64,000 bases of DNA, taken from the NCBI RefSeq assembly GCF_904849725.1, contig NC_058524.1:27869001-27933000 (forward strand), in the 5' to 3' direction. Under the pieces are notes generated by a model. It saw only the letters and a list, made by a program, of their open reading frames with translations. It did no database searches and was not told the DNA's origin. The position numbers and the translations under genes are program-made. Below are positions 22,775-33,488 of this stretch, piece after piece (position 1 is the stretch's first letter; the number at the start of each line of letters is the position of its first letter). This DNA comes from Hordeum vulgare subsp. vulgare. Lineage: Eukaryota > Streptophyta > Magnoliopsida > Poales > Poaceae.

Positions 22775-23560
22775 GTTTTCCACTTACAAACAAGAAGACA
22801 CTTTTCAATCATGTGATGGATAGTACATGAATCCCATGGTGGCGGCTGGTATGCATTCTTTGTCGCTTGTCCTTGCAATAAACGCCAAGTAGGACCGCCA
22901 TGGGGCCAGGTCAAAAAACTCCTTACACGGCTTGGTCTTCCCAGTCGGATCCGGTGAAGGAGATTGAAAGGACAAATTGACAGAATTGCTCACGTATGCT
23001 TCAATGCAGCAGTACAATAATCCTCGATGCTTCTCAAGCCTACGGTACTCATTTTGATAAGACATGATCCCTACTTGAATATATGGATGGTATTCATTCA
23101 CCATCGCTAGAGGAACATGACTTAAAACTTGGGAGTAACTACTCTCATCGCTTAGGAACTGCTGATGTGAAGGTGCTATGGTAGCTCACAGCTATGTATT
23201 TATCGCCTTGTGCATAGGTATCTCGAATTTCAGTTGCCTATCTTCTAGCCAGTTTGGTTTGTCATCTTCTCGCTTCCTGGTAGTAGTATGTCTTTACCAT
23301 GTCATATGCTCACATGCCTTCTGTATGATTGTAGCATAACACGTATCAATCATGAATATACATCTGGGCGAGGCTTTGGCATCATACATATGTATCATTT
23401 TCTGGCAGTTACTCGGAGATGCCATGTTATTATGATGTACACTCACCTCCCGGTTCTGGTCCTAGTTTAAATTTGGATGACTTACTTACTACAATATAGA
23501 CTACGTACTTAAATTCTCACATTTACTGTTGCCGCTAAAAAAAACATTAATGGAACATTA
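22775..23560 (+). repeat. Module copy D1: fragment of the CYSTM upstream segment
   Basis: Homologous to about 30060-30880 of copy A and 51500-52270 of copy C, up to the landmark GCTAAAAAAAACATTA; beyond that it diverges and no CYSTM exon follows. On the minus strand it keeps a 99-codon open frame (22805-23104) with SYQNEYRRLEKHRG and PWRSYLAFI; the equivalent frames in other copies contain stops. I do not recognise a protein family and do not call it a gene. Confidence 0.6.
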
Positions 23561-23709
23561 GCAATTGATCTCCTATATAACTGAAATCAAATAGTTCAAA
23601 TGTATTAGAACTTGCGTAGGATGTACACAAGATCATCCTTCAATGGACATGTGCATTTTTTTTCCTTTACAAAATTATGAAATGGATGTATATACAGAAG
23701 TTGAAAAAA

Positions 23710-23989
23710 GTTCATCAAACGAAATCCAAAAAATCTGAAATTTTGCTTCATCAAACTTTATCATATGTTTGAGGTACCTGACAAGTTACATCGAAAAATA
23801 ACATCTGTGGAGCTCTCACCGAAAAAAACAAAATCGCTAATGAGAGTTTTGCACACTGTTTGAGCAGTGATTTTGTTATTTTTGGTGAGAGCTCCTCGGG
23901 TGTTATTTTTAGATGAATTTTGCAAGTACCTCACACAGCTGATCATGTTTAATGTCTCAAACTTCAGATTTTTTTGATAATGTTTGAAC
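23710..23989. repeat. Long foldback (inverted repeat), ~280 bp
   Basis: Outer arms GTTCATCAAACGAAATCC and the complement of TTGATAATGTTTGAAC pair, as do inner arms from GAGGTACCTGACAAG (23771) to CAAGTACCTC (about 23933). The loop is near 23843-23868. Size and structure fit a MITE or degenerated foldback element; arm mismatches are scattered. No target duplication identified. Confidence 0.7.
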
Positions 23990-24718
23990 ACGATTTTTCA
24001 ATGTTTTGCTAACTTGGGTGTATTACAGCCGAGAGTAGCCACTACTTTCCGATACAAAAGCAATACTTGTTCTGCAACCATCAATACTTGTTGTACAACT
24101 ATCGGACGTTGATTTATGTATCGGCGGTCAATATTAGTTTGATTCGCACACATTGTTTTTTGCATGGTGCAAAACAAAATCATCTACGATATGTTACCCC
24201 GTCTCTAGACATCCATTTGTTTACAAACTGAGAGTTATTGAGAGAAACAATGGTTGGATGGATAGAGAAGAGGTCTAAAACATCATTCTTGTCTTAAACA
24301 TAGATGACAAGCCATGCTCGTGTGCCAGGTTAGAGTTTAGGTCATTCGGGCAACGGTTCAATCACTCAAAATTCGTTCAATTGTGCTCCCTCTGTAAACA
24401 AAACAAAGTGATATAAACGCTTTTATATTTATTTATGAAGGGAGTACATAGATAATAAGATATCGCTCGATCTTAGTATGAGCCATAGTTACCCAATTCA
24501 CGACAACAGCTTTTGAACCCCGACTCAAATCGATTGACCTAGTACGGGATTCAAATTCGCTCAGATCTGTAGCGCTCTGTAACCGGAGACCTCAAATCTC
24601 ATATCTTAAATCCATACAAATCATGCAACTACTAGATCGATGCACTACACACATCGTCTGATTACTCCATCACTACTAACATGCCATCGAACTATCAAAA
24701 TTTTGCATGTCTGGCTAT
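23990..24718. other. No supported gene; short MITE remnant at 24383-24443
   Basis: CTCCCTCTGTAAAC...TTTATGAAGGGAG at 24383-24443 has Stowaway-like ends and is followed by TA, but is only ~60 bp, probably an internally deleted copy. The rest shows nothing I can name. Confidence 0.5.
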
Positions 24719-24860
24719 GGTGGAGATCAGCCACAGCTACCCTTGCCCTTCCCGGAGCTCTTGTCGTCTTTCTCGCCAAAGTACCGGTCAAAGATGCAGT
24801 ACGGGTTGAGCCACATCTGCTCGTCGCCTCACGGGACCTCGATGATCCCGTCCTAGTAGA
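24719..24860 (-). pseudogene. Unidentified coding-looking fragment (minus strand)
   Basis: A GC-rich island in AT-rich surroundings. On the minus strand one frame reads GDEQMWLNPYCIFDRYFGE, then a Lys/Gly/Ser-rich tail (KDDKSSGKGKGSCG) and a TGA stop at about 24726-24728. Upstream in the same frame are TGA and TAG codons, so if this is an exon it is broken or preceded by a splice site. I recognise the style (end of a cytosolic plant protein) but not the family. Could also be chance. Confidence 0.35.
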
Positions 24861-24949
24861 AAACAGGGCTATAGTCCCGCTTCTCCAACCATCTCGGCCC
24901 AGTCACTCACTCCACTCATTTCAAATCATCTAACCGGCCGGTCATCCAT

Positions 24950-25600
24950 CCTCTCACTAATTCATCCAAAGCACGTTTAACTTTCCGGTTCTGTCTCCAC
25001 TAGTTTCCAAATCTCCACTTGTTGTCTTCTTGACAATAGTAAGCTATCAATCTTATTAACCCTTAGGTGTTGATATCACATGATTGATTTTTTTGAATTC
25101 CAAACAATTATTAAAATAAACAACAATGTTTAATAAACAACAATAATTAATTTAAAAACTTCAAAAAAGGGAAAAAATAAAAAAAACCTCAAATAATTCT
25201 TAAAAAACATAAAAAAAAATCCAAAAGAACTAAAAAGTTCAAAATAAAATAAGTAATAATAATAATAATGAATTTCAATGAAACTAAAAAAGAAATAATA
25301 TTATTTTATTTATTTTTTGCCATTTATTCATTTAATACGACATAATTAATATCTTTAAATCTATAAATCAAAATTCGACAAATAGTATATCCATTATTAT
25401 TAGAAAAATGTGAGGAATACAAATATGACACCCTTTTTTAAATAAAATTAGAAACAACTAACATAGCAATAAAGTAATATTAACTAATTACAAAAACAAA
25501 ATTATTGTCAAACAAGAGAAACTAAAGTTAATTATACTAAAGTGGCAAAAATAATTACTTTTTACTATAAAAAAACTAATTCTACCAACTAAAGTACCAA
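24950..25600. other. AT-rich, no gene
   Basis: Mostly A/T with runs such as AATAATAATAATAATGAA near 25256; no credible coding frame. Possibly the left part of the transposon whose tandem repeats follow. Confidence 0.5.
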
Positions 25601-25604
25601 CTTT

Positions 25605-26632
25605 CAACCTTTTCAGCGTTCATTTGTATTGCTTTTTAATTCCAGGGTCCTTTAGCTCAAAAAACCACTAAATGCATGAAAAATAGCAAATGAAGTTAGA
25701 AAGGTTTGAAATTTGAAGATGTGGCTTAGAATGGTGCATATTGAATGCACAAAAAGTCTGGAGTTTAAATAAGTTTATAAAAATGAAATGTCTTTGTGAC
25801 AGATGAGTTTTCGTCCGAAACCCTCGTACTTCGAAGGAGATGGTCCAGTTTGTACACGAACTGCATCCAGTTTTTGTTGTAACCCTCTCAACTTTTTACC
25901 ACATTCTATGTGGTCGAAATGATGATAACATGTCAGGTTTCAACCTTTTCAGTGTTTATTTGTATTGCTTTTTCATTTCAGGATCATTTAGCTCAAAAAA
26001 ATCATTAAATGCATGAAAAGTAGCAAATGAAGTTAGAAATGGTTGAAATTTGAAGGTGTGGCTTAAAATGGTGCACAGTGAATGCACAAAAAGTCTCGAG
26101 TTGAAATAAGTTAAAAATAAAATGTCTTTGTAACAGTTGAGTTTTTGTCTCAAACCTTCATACTTCGAAGAAGATGGTCCAGTTTGTACACGAAATGCAT
26201 CCAGTTTTTGTTGTAACCCTCTCTACTTTTTATCACATGCTATATGGTCGAAATGATGATACCATGCCAAGTTTCAACATTTTTAGTGTTATTTGCATTG
26301 CTTTTTAATTTGAGGGTCATTTAGCTAAAAAAATCATTAAATGCATGGAAAGTAGCAAATGAAGTTAGAAAGGGTTGAAATTTGAAGATGTGGCTTAGAA
26401 TGGTGCATAGTGAATGCACAAAATGTCTGGAGTTGAAGTAAGTTAAAAAAACGAAATTCCTTTGTAATAGATGAGTTTTCGTCTGAAACCATCATACTTC
26501 GAAGGAGATGGCCAGTTTGTACACGAAGTGCATCCAGTTTTTGTTGTAACCACCTCAACTTTTTATTGCATGCTATATGGTCAAAATGATGATACCATGC
26601 CAAGTTTCAATCTTTTCAGAGTTCATTTGTAC
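25605..26632 (+). repeat. Three tandem copies of a ~335-bp unit plus start of a fourth
   Basis: CAACCTTTTCAG.GTT..TTTGTATTGC recurs at 25605, 25941, 26275 and 26608. Landmarks in each unit: AAATGCATGAAAA.TAGCAAATG, GTTGAAATTTGAAG.TGTGGCTTA, GTCCAGTTTGTACACGAA. Copies differ by about one base in ten. Probably internal tandem repeats of the CACTA element ending at 27378. Confidence 0.85.
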
Positions 26633-27029
26633 TGACAACAATTAAAAACAACAATGAAATGACTAAAACAACTATATAACTAAAACACTGCTGTTTTAAT
26701 TAAAATCCTAATTTCAATTATTCTAAAAATAACCAAATAAATCTTACTGTAACAACAATCTAACATGTGACTAGGAGCAAAAAGAATTAAATTAAAACCT
26801 ATTTTTAAAGTCAAGTTATTCACAATCTAGGGTTTGAAGCAAATTTGAACAAATTCAAATTTAAACCATTCAAATTTGGAAACTAAGACACAAACAGAAA
26901 CTAGACAAAATTTTGAATCTAATGCAAAAAGAATTACTCAAAAGCATCAAATATCCTAAAAGATATAAGAAATTTAAACAGAAACTAAAAATAGACAACA
27001 AATAAAAAAATAGAAAAGAAACTTTCAAA

Positions 27030-27378
27030 ACCCTTTAGTCCGGGTTGGTATCTCCAACCCGGACTAAAGGTTAGACCCCCTTTAGTCACGGTTTGTATCA
27101 CCAACCGGGACTAAAGGTCTATCTCTAGTCCCGGTTGGTGATACCAACCGGGAATAAAGGGGCTCGTAGGGGCCCAGCCTCACGCCAGCCTACCACCATC
27201 CCTTTAATCCCGGTTGTGACCTCCAGTCCCGGTTGGTAACACCAACCGAGACTAGAGGTCACAAATGAATCAGGACTAAAGCCTAGGCGTTGGAACTGGG
27301 ACTAGAGTTCACATTAGTCCCGGTCCAAAATCCAACCGGAACTAATACTCCGAACGAAAGGTCCTTTTTCTACTAGTG
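27030..27378 (+). mobile_element. CACTA (En/Spm) transposon end with subterminal repeats
   Basis: Ends GGTCCTTTTTCTACTAGTG at 27378, the reverse complement of the CACTAGTAGAAAAAGG CACTA terminus; TTA follows as a plausible 3-bp target. Before it are many copies, in both orientations, of a subterminal motif like TAGTCCCGGTTGGT (27037-27330), the usual transposase-binding type repeats. The element probably extends left through the tandem repeats; I found no matching CACTA start, so it is 5'-truncated and carries no transposase here. Confidence 0.8.
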
Positions 27379-27394
27379 TTAAGAAGTTGGTCCC

Positions 27395-27690
27395 AATTCT
27401 TTCAACATGCAAAGTGTTCACCTTAGTGTCCCACTAAGCAATGCATTTAAATTTTCTCTCCCAATAAGCCATGTAAAATCTGCCACATAAGCGCTGTCAA
27501 TATGTAAAGTGTCAACCTCAACGTCACATTAAGCAATGCATTTAAATCTTCTTTCCCACTAAGCCATGTAAAATATGTCACATAAACACTTTCAACATGC
27601 AAAGTGTCCACCTTAGTGTCTCAATTCATTTATGTCTTTTCTCCCATTAAGCCATGCAAAATCTTTCACATAAGCTAGTCATGCATTTAT
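27395..27690 (+). repeat. Three degenerate tandem repeats, ~100 bp
   Basis: Units share TTCAACATGCAAAGTGT.CACCTTAGTGTC, AAGCAATGCATTTAAAT.TTCT and AAGCCATG.AAAATCT, at about 27399, 27505 and 27592. No coding frame. Confidence 0.65.
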
Positions 27691-27961
27691 CTTATAAATT
27701 ACAACATTTTTTTGTAGTAGTCTATGTGTGTAACGCTGCCACACCATATATTCATGTTAGTCATTCCTCACATTTATTTCAAAATGACATTTTAACTGCA
27801 ATTCACAAGTTTTTATTCTATTTTTAGACACTTTCTTTTATTTATTTTAATTTCTAATTTTCTTTTCATTATACTTAGCAAATATTTACGCACTTTTTAA
27901 CAAAGTTGCATTTAAACATACTGCGAACAATTTCCTCAGCAACGGGCGGGAAATTGTCTAG
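27691..27961 (+). mobile_element. Probable Helitron 3' end
   Basis: ACAATTTCC...GGAAATTGT (27927-27957) can form a 9-bp stem; GCAACGGGCGGG in its loop recalls the GCAACGCACGGG of grass Helitron ends; CTAG at 27958-27961 is followed by T. The stem touches the terminus directly, which is unusual, so this is less certain than the one at 14766. Confidence 0.5.
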
Positions 27962-28045
27962 TTTTTATTATGTAATTGATTCAAGTGTTCACTAGGAGGT
28001 TCATGTGCACGAAGAAATTGTCTAGTTTTTATTATGTAATAGTAC
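27951..28045 (+). repeat. 65-bp spaced direct repeat at the Helitron-type end
   Basis: GAAATTGTCTAGTTTTTATT and the following ATGTAAT occur at 27950 and again at 28015. The segment between is unrelated. 28181-28192 is a C homopolymer. Confidence 0.7.
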
Positions 28046-28219
28046 TAGTATTTTTCTAGGTGCATTTTCTTGTTATAAACTATGAAACAGACAACAAAAG
28101 GTTAAAAATAGCAACCCAATGGTCGACTTGGAGTCCTCTTATTCACAAATCAGTTACCCGTTTCACGAATGTATAACCCCCCCCCCCCCCCTACCAAACT
28201 TGATTCATAGGCACAACAG

Positions 28220-28400
28220 AATCGTGAATAGGGTAACTGCTTTTTTAAAAGAGGAATATATTAATGTCAAGAAGATATCAATTATGCCTAGCCTCTGCAT
28301 TAGTAAGATGTCTAAAAACATCCAGGATATACACAACCAAAAAATAAAATAGAAAACCTGTCGCGATGATCAATTACCCATGGTCGTAGCACTCTAACCA
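28220..28400 (-). mobile_element. Probable LINE 3' end (minus strand)
   Basis: CTTTTTTAAAAGAGGAATATATTAATG followed by GCCTAGCCTCTGCAT is, in reverse, the 'GCAGAGGC ... poly-A' end typical of Triticeae LINEs, and resembles 37609-37645. No reverse-transcriptase frame remains. Confidence 0.45.
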
Positions 28401-29330
28401 CCACCAAAGACAACACCTGGACTAGAAAAAAGGTTCTTCAAAAGCAACACCACCAACAAGGAAACAATGCACAAGCGTTCTCATTATCCGATCAAAGACC
28501 ATAACTTTTCATCCTGAAGAAAGACTGCGTTTCCAAAACAATGTCTTCAACAAGATCATTGCCACGCACAACCAATAAAGGTAAGACCTTGGGTTTTCAT
28601 CCTGGAAATCACACATCGGTATTCAAAGAAGCACCACCAACAAAGAAATCCTCCAATGCTGCTGCCCTCACTTGCGGAGGCTACTACTGCAACTCACGTA
28701 CCACTAGGCTCACAGAAACTCATGCCCAGTCTGGACGGGAACATATCCTGCAAGCCATGTATGAACAACTGCCTACGAAGCAATGTCTTCGGCGCATCCA
28801 AGACCTCGCCTTCGCAATTTGCATGTCCTCCAATCACACCATGGAATTCTCCGCATGTGTTGAACCCTTTGGGAATCTTGATGCAGGCATGTCCCAAGGT
28901 GTCAACAAAAATAGAGCTTCACGACAGCCTGGTAAAGCTGGTTATTGTAATGTTACGGGTGCAGACGAGCGGCCCCTATCCAATCAAGGTTTCCAAAGAA
29001 CATCATATATGCTAGTCCTTGTTTTCCTTCGAAGGAGAAGTATGGAACTCCTCGATGACTAGATCAAAGAGGATTGCTTTCACCACCACCCATCCCCAAG
29101 CAACCGCCTTACGGATCTCTTCCTGAAGATGGGTCAACGTTTTGAAGATGATAATGGCTTCTAAACGTGTGAATTTGGTGTACGCTTTAGGTTTTTTGCA
29201 TCGATTGTAGGTTCTGATATGTTATGTGGATGGATCGGCAACGAAATATGTTTTAGATATGGGAAGTGGGAGCATTCTATATTAACGAGATTGTAGGTGT
29301 GAGTGATGGCTTCGGATGACTTCTTCTATT
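28401..29330. other. Unclassified repeat-like sequence
   Basis: Contains internal near-duplicates (TTCAAA.GAAGC/AGCAACACCACCAACAA at 28438 and 28623; TTTTCATCCTG at 28508 and 28591). A 173-residue frame at 28541-29062 runs across these and has no recognisable domain; I treat it as part of a repeat. Confidence 0.4.
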
Positions 29331-29434
29331 TTTTGTCATACATTTTTTGAATAATTAATAAAGATGAGTGTATGCATTGTTTGATGTAGAGGCCGGGGGT
29401 TCGAACTTCATTTTCTAATTAATAAAAAGGTACT
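29331..29434 (+). mobile_element. Probable LINE 3' end (plus strand)
   Basis: TGATGTAGAGGCCGGGGGTT followed by TAATTAATAAAAAGG has the AGAGGCCGGGGG signature of LINE 3' tails with a decayed A-rich end. It abuts the left edge of gene segment A. Confidence 0.4.
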
Positions 29435-31813
29435 GCTGCTACACTTCTTAATTAAGTTTCATCACATCTCTTAGTGGCTAAGAAAACTTTTACTATCAAC
29501 TGGAAGCATGGGGCTGTAAAAAGGGCATATCATTGATATACTTTTTTTCATTAATTACTTGGTTACCCACTAAAATGGTATCCTCAACTGAACTCTTAAT
29601 GTACCATCGCTTGATCTGGCCTTTTGCCGTTCAAATATGGCAGTGTAGTAATTATTAAATCAATTCAATGGGAACTAATTACACTACTTCCTCCTTCCGG
29701 GTTTATTACCCCCCCCCCCCCTCCCTCTCATATTTCAGGCTAAATTTCATCGTAGATTTACCTACAAGATATAAAACATAATGCGGAAAAACAGTATCAC
29801 CGGAAACTTCTTAAAATACGTATCTCATAATTTATTTTCAATGAAATATAATTTATATTTTTCTATTAAAATAAATTGTCAAAATTTGACACAGAATACA
29901 AAGGGGCCAACAAACAAGACGCAGGAAATGGAGTTGCAACAATATAGATATCTTTGGATGGAAGGAAACTAATTTAGTTGTGTTTCCATCTTCGTAAGGA
30001 TACTTGTAATTTCTATTAGAAGATACATGTAGATGCAACACCTTGTACTCCCTGATAGCTCTATCCTAAACATCAGAGGATTTCATTCGCATGGAACTGT
30101 TAGCATTACGTGGTATCAAATGACATTTTACGAGGCATTTGCCCAATCGCCTCCAATGGAAGAAAGAAAAGTACCATATAGTTCCAATTGCCTTACTTTC
30201 ATCTACTAACCTGCCATAGAATAATCCCTAATGCCTCTCACACCTATGTAACTCATTTAAATAAGATGCGGTCATTTAAATAAGATGGTGATCATTCTTA
30301 ATGAATATATAGATGTTCTCATCATCATTACTAGAGAAACTAGACATGAGAGACTTGCATTGGAATGCAACTATATTTATCTGTTAAAAATCACTAATGT
30401 GATGGTGCTTCTGTAGCTCACTGGCACTGCATTTATCTTCTCCAATTTCAGCACATGCACTACCTCTAATATACTCAATTTGATTTTCCATCCTTGCCTT
30501 TTTATGATAGAACCATATCCTCGTCGTGTCATGCGCTCACAGGTCATTGATATGACTGTACACATAGCAAGCATGTACACTACATCTAATGGACAGATGA
30601 GTACTAGCGTGATAGCATACATGTATCATTCTGTGCAAGTTATTGGAGATGTTAGTGTTATGATGAGGTCAAAAATAATATGTTTGTGTTAAGAGTGCGT
30701 ACACCCACCTCTAGGTTCCTGTCCTAGTTTGAATTTGGACTCCTATGTTATTACTATGCATAATACATACTTGAGGCAGCAGTTCAGTTCCATTTTTTAT
30801 GGAAAAAATACAACGAAGTTCCCTAAATTTTCAGTTATATTGATCGTCGTCGTTATTGCTAGAAAAAAAACATTACAAGGATATCTGCAATGGTTATTTA
30901 AAGTGAGCCTAAATATATTAAATGGATTGGAAATTTCCAATAATATCATGATAACACACATGTTATAGTCTAATCTCTTTTGTGGCATTTGTCAAGCGTG
31001 AGCGATGTACATTCGTGATCACTTCTCCTTGCAAATGAATGTACACTTGATGAAGCAAATCCTCCTTGATGTCCCCGTCGACTCTGATGGATTTTCCTTC
31101 TGGAATATGACGTTGACTAGTCGGTAATCTTCGACCTCACCAGCGGACGAAACAAATCCATGCAAAGATAAAACCAATAACACAGCGTAAGAGGCATCCA
31201 CTTGTCATCCATTCTGGTGTTGCCGTGCTGCAATAGTACTACCAACAATGGCGCACTCCTTAGCTGCTCAGAAAAATACCATCAGCTGGAAGCATGTGAG
31301 GCTGAAGAGGGACCCCATCTCCTGCATTGTTTGTTTCTTAATTTGGACTTTTGACAGTCAAATATGGCAGTGTAGTAACTCAATTCAATGGGAATTACAG
31401 TGGGTAGATAACAATTCAGAAATCTTCAGGTCGAAGGAAATCAATCAAGTTCTGTTTTTGTCTCCCCAAGAATACTACTTTTAATTTAGAAGATAGTATA
31501 TTCATATCTGACGTACACTTGTTATTGGGCATCGACAAATGTTAGACATCCCCTGCCCTATTAATGTTGGGCGTCGGAAAATGTTGGACACCTTAATTTG
31601 ATGCTTTTCCGGTCAAATATGGCAGTTTAGTGAATCAATTCCATGTGAATCACACTAGGTAGCTGACAAAATGTATACCTTAGGGTCGAAGAAAACAATC
31701 GAGTCCAGTTTTTGTCTCCACAAGGATACTTCTAATTTATGTTAGAAGATACATTCGGATGTGAATGTACACTTGGCATGTGTGTTATAATAGTTGTTTT
31801 ACCTCGCTTGACT

Positions 31814-31821
31814 TATATAAA
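31814..31821 (+). promoter_or_regulatory. TATA box of promoter P1, copy A
   Basis: TATATAAA, in GACTTATATAAATACACC, at the same place relative to exon 1a as in copy C; about 118 bases before the exon 1a ATG. Confidence 0.6.
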
Positions 31822-31931
31822 TACACCCATCCAAATGCAATGTGCAATAACTTTACTTACATACACACACAGGGTAGGAGAGATCTAAAGCTAGCCGGAG
31901 AGAAGAGGAGCCCAGCCCGGCCGGCGGCGAG

Positions 31932-32017
31932 ATGTATACAACCCTCCGCCGCCACAGGGCTTGTCGTACTACGAGCACACGAAGAAGCGCCACCAGGAGA
32001 ATGGGTGCCTCGTTTTG
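31932..32017 (+). pseudogene. CYSTM gene copy A, exon 1a, frameshifted
   Basis: Closely matches exon 1a of copy C (53374-53462) but one C is missing after ATGTATAC, shifting the frame within the third codon. The donor end is altered too (GTTTTGGTGCG in place of GCATGGTAAG). The peptide start that would precede the cysteine-rich exon is lost, so this first exon is inactive. Confidence 0.75.
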
Positions 32018-32530
32018 GTGCGTGGCTCGTGGTCCGGCTTGGTGCGAAATGGAGAAAACAAAGACAGACCAAGTTCAACCCTCTCTATTTTTTCCATTTA
32101 CTGCAAAACGAAAATCTTATGTAGCAACTAATCTGTTCCATTTGCGAGTTCTGCGGTATTTTTCTCCATAATTTCCAAAATCTGCATGCGATGTTTGCGC
32201 TTGAACGAGAACTTCTTTGGACAGACTTCTAAGAAGATAGGCTAGGATTTGATGGTCATGGATGAGCCATGCTGACTAGACAGAGTTTGGAACATTCCTT
32301 CCCTTCGACGTCTTGGTGGTGATTGTGTGGGTGGTTTCTGGGATGGATTGATCTAGATAGCCATAGAGGCCAGCACCCATGATCTAGGACTTGGCATGAG
32401 CACGCCACGAAACGAAATTGGTTCTGAAAAGTGGTTGTTCGTTTAACACATGGACCACATGCTGGAGTGAAAATTTCTCCTAACAACTCCAATCTGACAC
32501 ATTATATGCAGCTGTGATATTCTGTTTAAC

Positions 32531-32590
32531 ACATGGACCACATGCAGAGGTGCCACGATCGAGGAGAAGGGCCTCATGTAAGCATGGTTA
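32531..32590 (+). pseudogene. CYSTM gene copy A, relic of exon 1b
   Basis: ACCACATGCAGAGGTGCCACG...GAGGAGAAGGGCCTCATG corresponds to the second half of exon 1b of copy C (54312-54360). The first half including the start codon is gone, four extra bases disturb the frame, and the donor GTGAG has become GTTAT. A copy of its left edge (TTTAACACATGGACCACATGC) also lies 82 bp upstream at about 32439, suggesting local rearrangement. Confidence 0.65.
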
Positions 32591-32917
32591 TACACACACC
32601 TAGATGATCCACTCGCACTCTTTCCCTCTCTGGGGTTTGTGCTCCTTGCCTTGCCGATTAAGAAATATCTTGGTCATGCAGAGCCAGGGAGAGAGAGAGA
32701 GAGAGAGAACTCGTCCGCCATCTGAAAAATCCACGGAAAAATCTTTGAGATAGGGCAGGAATATCTTGGAACTAATCTTCCCCTACTTCATGTCAAATCT
32801 TTTGTGTTCTATTTGTTCCTCCCTTCATAATTATTCGTTCTTCTGTTTATGATTATGTTTCTCTACCAAAGCAGTCTTCAGATTATGTGTGTGATTGACT
32901 AACAATTTTGGTTGCAG

Positions 32918-32999
32918 TGTGTTCATGACCCTATGTTGTTTCTGCTGCTACGAGACATGCGAGTGCTGCCTCGACTGCCTCTGCTCGTGCTGCAACTAA
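32918..32999 (+). pseudogene. CYSTM gene copy A, exon 2 (open, no usable first exon)
   Basis: After the acceptor GGTTGCAG the exon reads [17 protein letters not shown] and continues to a Cys-rich end (CLCSCCN) and TAA. It has the same length (82 nt) and phase as copies B and C; one cysteine of the terminal run is Ser. This is the CYSTM membrane module. With both first exons broken it can hardly be made as the normal peptide, though an unseen upstream exon cannot be excluded. Confidence 0.75.
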
Positions 33000-33034
33000 A
33001 CCAGCCATGGACGACATGGACGGATGGACGGTGG

Positions 33035-33488
33035 TGTTGAATATATGAGCGAATTACTACGAGATTGGATCTGAATAAACAGTAATTAAATCATGACGAC
33101 AATAACGGATATTTACATAATCATGCATACTAGCATAATAGACGAATAGATTAAATCTACGACAGAAACTAGACATAAGAATTCTACCATGATCTCAAAC
33201 ACATCGCGAGCGTTGGTGTTGTCGGCCATGTCGTTGAGCGTAGGCATGAGCTCATCTCGGCTCAATCCCGCAATCCGAGGCGAGCAAGGAGGAGGAGTGA
33301 GCGAGGGTATCTTCTCCTCCCATGCTCGTACAAGTGCTAGAAAAGCTCATCTTATAAAGATGTGTAGCTCTCTCACAACTGGCGACATGAGACTAAACTT
33401 TGGTTCCACGCGCATCATACGTAGGAGAATGGGCCAAAAGGATTTCTGATTTTAGTTGGGCTTTAGGCCTACTAGCAAAAATCCAACA
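33035..33488 (-). mobile_element. Probable solo LTR (Copia-type)
   Basis: On the minus strand it starts TGTTGGATTTTTGCTAGTAG and ends GCTCATATATTCAACA; 454 bp with TG...CA ends and a leader-like region. Flanking 5-mers (GGTGG, GGAGA) do not match, so either the target site has decayed or one end came from recombination. Confidence 0.6.

Noticed and set aside
28541..29062. 173-codon frame resembling a hypothetical protein
   Set aside because: Contains internal repeat words also present outside the frame, adjoins LINE-type tails, and shows no domain.
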